Positions 14,487 to 23,500 of a DNA stretch of 25,395 bases are shown here, one piece after another. Source of the stretch: a virus; IMG/VR virus record IMGVR_UViG_3300001450_000102, positions 12,128-37,522 of that record; one strand, written 5' to 3'. Both the position numbers and the translations under genes were made by a program. Within the stretch, counting starts at the first letter, position 1. Every line of letters begins with the position of its first letter. Under the pieces are notes generated by a model. That model made no database searches. It was not told the DNA's origin and saw only the letters and a program-made list of their open reading frames with translations.

Positions 14487-14508
14487 ACGATACAGGAGAT
14501 GAAAAGGT

Positions 14509-14766
14509 ATGAACAAAATATTAGTCACAGGGGATTTAGATGTTCTCAGGATAGCAATAAATGAATATGGTGCTGATAGAGTTTGGTGGAAAACTTCACC
14601 TATCAATGAAAGAAAAGGAATTAGAGCAGGTATGGTAAGGGGCAATCTACTTGCGTTAGATAGTAATATAGACGAGAAGGATTTCGTAGTTGTACTGTCT
14701 AATACACCTAACTGGTTAGATACTAGAGCAGCCTTGAAAGAGGGTGCTGTTGATGAACAAGAATGA
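14509..14766 (+). CDS. Hypothetical protein, 85 aa
   Basis: A small alpha/beta protein (KILVTGDLDVLRIAINEYG, a helix, then DFVVVLSNTPNWLDTRAALK). It looks like a minimal Rossmann-like half-unit, but I recognise no family. Leaderless start inferred from the TATA box 30 bases upstream. It overlaps the nuclease gene downstream by 14 bases, suggesting coupled translation. Confidence 0.5.
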   Translation: MNKILVTGDLDVLRIAINEYGADRVWWKTSPINERKGIRAGMVRGNLLALDSNIDEKDFVVVLSNTPNWLDTRAALKEGAVDEQE

Positions 14767-15589
14767 TTCGTCTTACAACCCTTCTGATGAAGGACATCTA
14801 AGGATAAGTAAATCTTCCTTAATGACATACATGAAATGTCCTAGACAATTCTATTGGAACTACGTGAGTGGGGTTCCTAGACCTCCGCCTTCCGAGGAAA
14901 TGATTAGAGGTAGTGCTATTCATTCTGTGTTGGAAGCAGGTTTGTTATCCGGTGAAGTGGCTATGGATGCAGTCTCCCAAGAACTAAACGTAGAATCCGA
15001 CCCTGCTATTATCAGAATGGTTGATTTAGTTCATCAGGTAGCAGCGTATTTAGGTGGACTTGATTTAGTAGAAGCCGAAGTAAAACATACAGTGCGTGAA
15101 AACTATCAAGGTTATGAGGTAGTGTGGGTAGGTATGATTGACGGGGTTATCCGTAACCCCGACGGCACACTCACTATCGTAGAATTGAAAACTGGTTCTG
15201 CTAACATAGGTAAAATAAATCGCACCCGAAAGGAAATGGTTTACTACCTTCGACTGTTAGGTCTTATGGATTATGCGGAGGTAACTCATTTCTTATATAT
15301 TCTTCCCGATTATGAAAAGGATGAAACTACTTTAGACTGTAAATTATTAGCAGAAGGTAATAAAAGAAACAAGACTGTCTTTGAGGGAAAATACGGCGGG
15401 TATGCACTTATGGAACAAGTTTCTTCTAGGTCAATTAATGCCTTCGACAAATCATTAAGTAACACTATCAAGTCGCTAGTAGCCCAACAATGGCCTATGA
15501 AATGGAATGATTATTTTTGTCCTATATGGTGCGACTTTAATCTTAATTGTGAGGCCGAACTAACAGGATATACTGAGGGAACAATATGA
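14753..15589 (+). CDS. Cas4/RecB-like PD-(D/E)XK nuclease with Fe-S cluster
   Basis: A 278-residue nuclease. Start ATG 14753, inside the previous gene; a GTG at 14744 is an alternative. The fold signature is complete: SKSSLMTYMKCPRQFYW (Cys29), RGSAIHSVLE (His57), GMIDGVI (Asp130), IVELKTG (Glu144, Lys146) and RKEMVYYLRLLGL (Tyr164/165). Three C-terminal cysteines in CPIWCDFNLNC (256, 260, 266) pair with Cys29 as in Cas4 and AddB for one 4Fe-4S cluster. Members of this family resect DNA ends with 5' or 3' exonuclease action. It is next to a primase and the XPF-like nuclease, so a role in recombination/repair or genome-end processing is likely. No CRISPR array or cas genes are near. Confidence 0.85.
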   Translation: MNKNDSSYNPSDEGHLRISKSSLMTYMKCPRQFYWNYVSGVPRPPPSEEMIRGSAIHSVLEAGLLSGEVAMDAVSQELNVESDPAIIRMVDLVHQVAAYLGGLDLVEAEVKHTVRENYQGYEVVWVGMIDGVIRNPDGTLTIVELKTGSANIGKINRTRKEMVYYLRLLGLMDYAEVTHFLYILPDYEKDETTLDCKLLAEGNKRNKTVFEGKYGGYALMEQVSSRSINAFDKSLSNTIKSLVAQQWPMKWNDYFCPIWCDFNLNCEAELTGYTEGTI

Positions 15590-15735
15590 GTTTTAGTAAT
15601 GATAAATGTGCCAACTGTGACAATACAGATTGGGTGAATATAGAAGAGATGGCAAGAGTAACAGGACAGGTAGGCGGGGTCTATGAAGTTATACAAGTTT
15701 TAACTTGTAAATGCGGCCACCAACAAAAGGCGTGA
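15586..15735 (+). CDS. Small zinc-ribbon protein, 49 aa
   Basis: This short gene starts in an ATGA overlap with the nuclease stop and encodes 49 residues. It contains CANC at residues 8-11 and CKCGH at 41-45, a compact zinc-ribbon layout, with a beta-like middle (GVYEVIQVLT). Its coupling to both neighbours (four bases before the primase ATG) supports a real gene. Function unknown. Confidence 0.6.
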   Translation: MSFSNDKCANCDNTDWVNIEEMARVTGQVGGVYEVIQVLTCKCGHQQKA

Positions 15736-15739
15736 TAGT

Positions 15740-16750
15740 ATGACTATGTTATCATTTCCTAGAGAGATTGGCTTGAAGCGTAGGCTATGTAAATCCAAGA
15801 AAGAATATGATAATTATATTAATAAAATCAACGGTAAAGCATCTTGTTATACTTCTCTCTATAACTTTGAGAGATTAGACCCGATTAGAAGTTGGAAGCC
15901 CGATTTAGAATCTGTCATAATAGATAGGGCATGGTGGGATTTCGATATGTTAGAAGGTGGCACACTTAATGATGTAAAGCGTGATGTGTATATGTTACTC
16001 AATAGATTAGAGGGTGATGTTAGGCTAGTCTTTACTGGAAGGGGATTTCATATACATCAATTCTTCGAGAAGAAAGTTTGCGGGACTTCTATGGTTAAAC
16101 ATATTGATAGATACCAAAGAAAGATGAGTAAAGGTCTTGAGACATTAGACGGTGTGGGACATCCTCAGAAATTAACTAGAGTTCCTGACACCTATAATAT
16201 TACTAGGGGTAAGTGGGCTGTTAATGTAGACAAGGAAGCGTTTATGAGCGACCCTTTGGGTTATAGAATACCTTGTGTCCCTGACCCTTCTCTAAGTAAG
16301 AATGACCCCTTCGTAGGTATGACACCTAACTCTTCGTTTAGTATCATAAAATGGGTGGCTAACAATCCAATGCAGCCAGTGTCTAATAACGAATTAGTTT
16401 TTGATGGCGAGATAGGAACTATGCAGCAGATACCTATACCTCCTTGTTTAGATGGTGCTACTAAGGTAGATAATCCGAGACACGAAGTTAGGTTAGCATT
16501 AGTGCAGCATCTAGCAGAAAATCTAAGATGGTTCGCACCAATTGAAACAGTCTCCGTCGAGGACAAAAGAAACATGGTAGAGTCAATTGTTGATTATATA
16601 GAAACTTTGAATTGGAGAGACTATAATAGAAAGACAAGCACCTTTCACGTTGAAAGTATTATTAGTTATGGTAATTCTCCCTCCTGTTCGTGGATAAAAG
16701 CAAGGGGTTTGTGTGTAGGTTCTTGTTGGAGAGATGACGGCACATACTAA
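15740..16750 (+). CDS. Archaeo-eukaryotic primase, PriS-like with PriL-like C-terminus
   Basis: A 336-residue protein that would make primers for PolB. AEP motifs: WWDFDM with Asp67 and Asp69, FTGRGFHIHQFF (about 98-109, the sGxGxHxH motif) and LTRVPDTYNITRGKWAV (145-161). The C-terminal part is helical (HEVRLALVQHLAENLRWFAP, then MVESIVDYIETLNWRDY) and ends CSWIKARGLCVGSCWRDD with Cys316, Cys325 and Cys329, similar to the Fe-S/zinc domain of PriL, which starts primers. This suggests a single-chain catalytic plus regulatory primase. It is in the Cas4-like/zinc-ribbon operon. The family call for the first half is firm; the PriL-like half is an inference. Confidence 0.85.
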   Translation: MTMLSFPREIGLKRRLCKSKKEYDNYINKINGKASCYTSLYNFERLDPIRSWKPDLESVIIDRAWWDFDMLEGGTLNDVKRDVYMLLNRLEGDVRLVFTGRGFHIHQFFEKKVCGTSMVKHIDRYQRKMSKGLETLDGVGHPQKLTRVPDTYNITRGKWAVNVDKEAFMSDPLGYRIPCVPDPSLSKNDPFVGMTPNSSFSIIKWVANNPMQPVSNNELVFDGEIGTMQQIPIPPCLDGATKVDNPRHEVRLALVQHLAENLRWFAPIETVSVEDKRNMVESIVDYIETLNWRDYNRKTSTFHVESIISYGNSPSCSWIKARGLCVGSCWRDDGTY

Positions 16751-16758
16751 TGCAACGG

Positions 16759-16766
16759 TTCATATA
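16759..16766 (+). promoter_or_regulatory. Putative TATA box, leaderless start of ERCC4 gene
   Basis: TTCATATA begins exactly 30 bases before the ATG at 16789, the spacing seen for the leaderless genes at 9651, 14135 and 14509. No Shine-Dalgarno is present in the 38-base gap, which also includes a short GAATATTC palindrome (16768-16775). Confidence 0.45.
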
Positions 16767-16788
16767 GAATATTCAAATAGTATTCATC

Positions 16789-17517
16789 ATGCTTCTTGTA
16801 GATGACCGGGAAAGTGAGAAAGTAAAAGCCAAATTATTGATGCGTCTAGGTGATGCTGATTTAGGTAAAGAAGGAACTATGAAAGTTAGAAGATTGCCTA
16901 CGGGTGATTATGTTATGGGAACATGGGGTATAGAGGCTAAAGAAATCAATGACCTCTATAGAAGTATCATAGGCATGGGTAGAAATAGAACTATACTAGA
17001 CCAACTGAGAGATTTACAAGATGACTTTGAGAATCCTATATTGGTAGTCTATGGAACTAAATACAAACCTTACGTTGTAGGCAAAGGAACTCCCAACTCT
17101 AAGTCAATGGCTATAGAATTGGCTAGAATGAAAAAGGTGAATCAATCGTTCAAGATGACATTCTACCAAAGGTTTCCCAAAATTAAATATATGGAACTTC
17201 TAACTATGGATGATTTCTGCGACTGGTTGGTTAGTAATCATACTCAGATGGCTATTCAGGGTGCGGTTACTAGAGATAAATTACCGGCTAAAGAAAAGAA
17301 ACTACATGATATGAAGAAGTTGGATAATAGAATCAAGTCTCTATCTTCTATAGAAGGTGTGTCCGTAGAGGCCGCCGAAAATCTTTTGCGGAAGTTTGGT
17401 TCCATACCTAAAATATTAAACTCTAAGACTACTCAGAAAAGTCTTATGGAAGTGCAAGGTATAGGTAGAGGTAGGGCTAAAGATATTTTAGCCCTGAGAG
17501 ATAAATACACTAATTAG
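16789..17517 (+). CDS. XPF/ERCC4-family nuclease with helix-hairpin-helix domain
   Basis: A 242-residue structure-specific nuclease. The ERCC4 domain has LLVDDRE (residues 2-8), PTGDYVMG (37-44), then GIEAKEINDLYRSI (48-60), where the catalytic ERK is EAK (Glu49, Ala50, Lys51) with Asp55 downstream. The C-terminus (about 183-240) carries two HhH units (SLSSIEGVSVEAAENLLRKF and LMEVQGIGRGRAKDIL) for branched-DNA binding as in XPF/Hef. No helicase part is present. It may cleave 3'-flap or fork structures in replication restart or resolve branched replication products. It is the last plus-strand gene and overlaps the giant minus-strand gene by 8 bases at their stops. Confidence 0.85.
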   Translation: MLLVDDRESEKVKAKLLMRLGDADLGKEGTMKVRRLPTGDYVMGTWGIEAKEINDLYRSIIGMGRNRTILDQLRDLQDDFENPILVVYGTKYKPYVVGKGTPNSKSMAIELARMKKVNQSFKMTFYQRFPKIKYMELLTMDDFCDWLVSNHTQMAIQGAVTRDKLPAKEKKLHDMKKLDNRIKSLSSIEGVSVEAAENLLRKFGSIPKILNSKTTQKSLMEVQGIGRGRAKDILALRDKYTN

Positions 17518-20500
17518 TAAAAGTAGATGAACCACTGTCTGAAAACACGGCTGCCCTTCTGTAGTTTACCTGTATGTCACTTACATTTACAGACATTGTT
17601 GAGGCCGTATCTGCGTTTTGACCTGCACTTCTACTGATAGTAATTTTCATAGTGTTACCTGCTTTCTTTATACCTTCTATATCTGTAGATAGCAACTGTA
17701 TTGTATTTTCTGTATTAGTTCTAACCACTACACTGTTGTTAGTAAACGAGCCTGTCTCTAAGCATTCTGCTTTTACCAAAAGTATCGCTATTTTAGTTTG
17801 CTCTTGATACTTCATACTTACTTTAGCGGTTATATTAATTTCATTAGTCATCACATCGGTAGGGCTTTTCATAAAGAATGATGTTGTTGTGTTAGGTTGA
17901 GCGTTATCTTCGGGATGACCTGCACCACCAAATGATATACCCTTATTTGTTACCGTTAGAGAGCCTGTAGAGGGCGTTATCGTCTGCCCTAGTCCCTCGG
18001 TAGCCTTCATAGCAGAAGGTCGCTTAGATGGCTTCTGTTGGCCTAAAATCGTGAACTTGTTATTGTAAGACAGTGTGGAGTCTGAGAGATTACCCCTACC
18101 TTTAAGGGTGGAATATAATGTAGTAGTTAATTCTTGTATTCCTATAGTCTTTTTGAAGTGTGTTCCACCTTGTTCGTTGCTGTAAGCATTTCCTCCTTCG
18201 GGGTTATCCTTGTTAGGGTCTATGTTGTCTGCACCGGACACTCCGCCGGGTGGAGTGAAAGTTCCACCGCCCACACCTGTATTATTACCTTCGTCTGAAT
18301 CAGCCACACTTACAGCCTGTGTATCTAAGGTAGGTGTTCCCATGCCTGAAAAGATGTAAGGTAACACACCTGCTGCTGCGAGAGATTCATCCCTTTCTAA
18401 TCTCAAATTAATGGTTTCCAAACCATCTGACGAAACTCGCCAGTCTACCTTTTGAATACTCAAAACCTCGTTTGTTAGACCAAGACCTTTATCAGTATAT
18501 GTAGCAAAGGTAGCCGGTAGGTATACTAAATCATCCGTAATCAATAATCTAGGCGCATACCATTCTGCTCTAGTATTTGCATAGCCTTTCATCTCAGTAT
18601 ATTTTCTCATACCTAGAGGGAATATACTACTACTGTTACCAGTGGTGATAGTAGTCCCAGTAATACTATTAGCATTCTTGAATAAATTACCACTTTCTCT
18701 ACTCCCACATCTATGTCTAAGTAATGCTTTACAATACTCAGCATTAAAACTAATTACTACTTTTATTCCCGAAGCCTGACCTGTGCTTGCCCAGTAACTA
18801 CTAGGCACATTTATTTCATAAAAACCACTACCTTTCATATTTATTTCTTGTAGTGATGTCCCAGTATTAGAAACTGTAGTTGCCGCTAAACTAGGACCAT
18901 GCCCTTCACTATTCTGACTTGCACTAAATTGATAATCTAAAAGATGTAATGTAAATACCGCATCGTCAATACTAGAAGTTAAATTAGTATTTACACTTAT
19001 AGCCAATCTTAGAGGCTCGCCATTACTATTTACTTTAGGCATATACTTTGGTATGTGAACTATCTGTAGTGCATAACTTAAACTGTTAGAACCATACCAA
19101 TAGTAATTATTATTCCAAGTTATAGGCCAACCGGAAGCATTGTTTGAATTACCAAACCTATTATAAATATCCGAAGCATCGTCCATCATCCCATCCATGC
19201 CATTAACCATACCACCAAATAAAGTCCCGCCTGTGCCTAACCTAGTCCAAGAGTAAGCATCGGCTTGCGTTAAATCATCATAGCCTTGTATAACTCTTTG
19301 AGGGTCGGCTATATAACCAAACCTACCGCCGTCTAGCATAGTGTCGGCCACTACCCTAGACGAGCCATTAAACTGTTCACTGGCTTTCATAGGACTTGCT
19401 TTAATACTTAGTCTAGGATTCTTTTGAGTGTTATATTCTTTCTTTGCTATACTTAACGCTTCAAGGTCGGAAGTAATATCAGGATGTTCTATTACTTTCC
19501 ATCTAGTAGTATCTGTTAGTTCGGGTTTAGGGAAATCTACAAACGAATATCCATTTTTATAATAAACTCTTACGTTGTCTATTTTACCTGCTATATCTCC
19601 GTCCAAGTCACTTATTGATAAATTGTTTCTAGTAAAATTATGACCGCTATTATATTTAGGTCGGTATTCTATTTTACCATCTCTACCTTGTAAGAATGAG
19701 AAACTTGTTACTAGGGATTTATCTATTCCTTGACCGGACCTCTTTTGTATATTTCTAACAATTTTTAATAGGTCTTGTGTTCTGCTATCATACGGTCCAC
19801 CGTAAGAATCTATATTGGCGAAAGGGTGTGAAGTGCCACCGTCGGTTGAAATATTTTCAGTTATAGGTATATTGTTAATATCGTATGTAGTAGAAAGTCT
19901 AGTCTGAGGCAACCATGTTTTCATAGTAGCGGCGGTCCATAATGCTCTAAACTTATCGTGGTCGAAATATGTATTACTTGTTCTACACTCTACAAACCCA
20001 TCAACATACATCATCAAATCCATTAAATGAATAGGGGCTAAAGTATTTGTAATAGAAACGGCATCGTATTTAGTTTTAAACCCTAATTCTAGGTTGGCAG
20101 CCGCTAATTTATCTTCTATACTAAATGTGCCATTATTGTATAGGAAGGTTTCATTAACAATAAAATCCATCATAATATATCTTTGTTGTATAGTATCTAC
20201 GCCACAAATAGTTTCGTATAGTCTTTCGACCTCTTCTCTTATTTCATCTTGAGTGCTGTCTGCGTCAATCATGAATGCGCCTTTAGCAATAGTAGCCACA
20301 CCACTCAATTGTTCAGGTATAAGGTAAGAATTATTAACACCCCATCTGTTACTAGTCATGTCACTAGTTAAAGGTATAGAGGGAACTCTACCGCTACCTA
20401 AGCCTATAAATGGGGAGGATTGTATTAACTGTGTAGAATAATAAGTTAATTCTACTCTTATGACAGTCTGACTTTCAACAGAAAGAATCCTAAACCTACC

Positions 20501-23500
20501 TCCGTTTGAACTAAAAGAATATATATCTTCTATAGTTTTATCTGTAGTTGTATTTATAATATACATTCCTTTTTCTATTCCCCATGTTTGAAAGGTTGCG
20601 TTACTATCTGTTAATTCAAAATAACCGGCACTGGGATTATTACCGTAACCAGTTACGGTTCCCGTTCTATCGTTACCGTTCTTACCCTGCCACCCAAAAA
20701 ATACTTCTGTTTTTGTTTGCGAATTATTACCGTCATTTTTGACTCCTACTATTCTTCCATAACCGCTATTGTCGAAATCATCAGTATCTATACACAAGAA
20801 GAAATCTCCCACTTTACTGTTATTAGTAGTAAGAACTAAATCATTTCTTATTAGGTGTTTATTAGGATGTTCAGAATATAACGAACCGGAATTAGCAGAA
20901 GTAGATATTGCTTCACTCCAATAATTATCTATTAGGTCGGGGAATCCCCTAACAGTAGCCGTATAATCACTCAGGGTAGTCTTTCCACCTGCTGCTTGTC
21001 CTACCCTACCGTTGTTGGCATTGGAGTTTATGTTAAAGAACTTAGAAGAATCTATAATTAAAAATGCGCCTCCTAGATTATGCCATTCCTTGTAGTGAGG
21101 TTTGTCAAACAAGAGAGTTGTCCCTGTGGTTTTTGCAGATAGAATACCCCCTGTTTTACCGGAGTCGGCACTACCAAACACTTTGTCTAATATCAATGTC
21201 GTAGTGCTAGGGACGTTAAGTATTTCATACGCGCCGTCATGTGAATTAGTATTGTATAATGCTACATGATAAGTAGTCGCAGTTAAATTATGTGCGGAAG
21301 GATATGTTACAAGTGTTTTACCGTTTAAAGAAGCGTTAGCATTACCTGTAACTGCTGTTATAGTATTAACAGGTATAGGATTACTATAGTCAATAGGTCT
21401 TGAGAAGGCCGAACCAGTTGTAGGGTCTAGCGTAGAATCAACACTCCATATATCTACATCTTCTCCTGTCTTTAATGTTGTAAACAAATCTTTTTGGTTT
21501 TGATTATTTACTTGGTCTTTGAAAAATATATTTATTTCATAATTACTAGACGAGGGGCTTTGTAAACCAAAGTTTCGTTTTCTAGTCCCGCTATCAGCAC
21601 TCGCTCTACCGTTATTTCTCATGTCGGACCAAAGTAACCAAAGGTGTTTGTAATCATTTCTTATTTGTGGGAACTTTAGTGCTACACCATTACTATGAGT
21701 TCTACTAATGAATTGACAGCCTACTAAATAATGATTACTACCTACAGTTACAACACCCTTGAAAATAAATAAATCACTACCGTTTAATTCTGCCACACCA
21801 CTAGATACATTAGCATTATCTAATGCAGTTTTAGTAGTAGAAGAAATCTGCACTGTAGTAGCATTTGAAGAAACTATGGCTGCTGTAGTAGTGTCTGCTA
21901 TATGTGTGTTAGTAGTTATATCACCAAAGTGATATTGGAACCACAAAGATTTAGGTAAGTCTCTCATCCATACTGCCTGAGATACTTTAGAAGTTAAATC
22001 AGGTTGGTTTGTAGGTAATGAGGTTGATATTGGCGTTCCAATACTAACAGAACTTTCATAAAATAATCTATCGTCACCTGAGAGCAAACCGTCGTAAGTC
22101 GTAAAATTACCAAACTCTACCCCTGTTCCTGAACCACTTTGAAAGTAACTTGTGTTAGTAGTGACAATCCATCTTTGTCTACTACCTGTTTGTAGTTCAG
22201 TATGAATATCGTTATTATTCAAAACGTGCTGATTCATTACTTTTCTTATAGACATAACATAATGAACTTTGTCAGATAAAACATTATTAACAGTTCCATT
22301 AGGATTTGAATTGACAGGCACTCTAAAGAAATCATAAGGTTTAAGATTAGGGTCCTCATCAAAACAAAACGAGTATTGTTCGGATGAAGGGTGGAAAGCA
22401 TTTACAATAATATATTGGTCTAATTCCGCTAGTGCTAGATTTACTGCGGAGTAACCCGCAATCCTATCACTTTGATTCATTTCATCGGGGAAAGTAGGAA
22501 AGGTGTTAGGACTACGAATTATAAATTGACCGTTATATGTTATTTTATTATACCAATAATCATAATCGGTTTCATCGGACCAGTCAAACTTACCTGCATA
22601 TACAATATTACCTTTAGCATTACCTCCCACTATTGAAGAACCTTGATATGGCAATTGAGTTTGTGTAAATGAAAGAGTTTGTTGAGTCTGTCCGTCACGG
22701 TCAATATGAGTGCCTACAGCAGATGGAGTCTGTGCTGTTATATTCATACCATTTTTCGCCCCACCTCTTATAGTTATAGAACTACTAGTAGTGTAAGAGG
22801 CATTACCACTGAGGAATATAATAGTTTTATTACCATTTTTACCTACACTATTTATTCCTACCCCTGCGTAATCATCTTCTACGTCGTTAGGACCGTCTGC
22901 ATCTTCATTGACATACATCTGTATAGGGTGTCCTGAACCTAATTGCATACGTTGGTCTGTTCTTTCCAAGAATGCATCATCAGAATCAAAACCTAATTCT
23001 TTACTTAGTAACTTAAGAGGCTTAACTCCAAAGTTCATAGTGTTACTAAACCCTTGAGAGTCATACAACCAAAAAGGATTCTGTGATTCGTCATCATTGA
23101 GTCCGTCTTGACCTACTTCCCAAAGAGGAACTTGTCTATCTAGTAGAGATAGATTATCCCTAGCCTGTAGTTCTACAATCCTATCTCTACCCTGTTGTTT
23201 AATTCTCATCTTTTCTATTATGCCTCTCCAAAGCGGTCTATCTATTCTTGAAGAAACATCCCAGTCATAACCACTTGCACCAAACACTAACAAATACCAA
23301 TCGCTAGTTATCGAACTATCAAAAATAGGGGTTAAAGTATAATCATAATCATTTGCTGAGAATCCTATATCCCCATCATCGTTGTCTGCATCATCACTTA
23401 TACTTAGTTTACAAGAAGATATACCATTGACTACGGAGGTTATTTTTAAATCGTTTACTGGGGCTAATTGTATACCCGATGGATGATTTGTTAATGGTCT

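Noticed and set aside
14753-15589. Part of a CRISPR-Cas adaptation module (Cas4)
   Set aside because: No cas1, cas2 or repeat array is present; Cas4-like nucleases are common in archaeal viruses on their own.
22679-22936. Plus-strand frame opposite the tail gene
   Set aside because: It is a shadow of the minus-strand gene with no Shine-Dalgarno or TATA support and a composition (Ser/Tyr/Ile-rich) typical of antisense frames.
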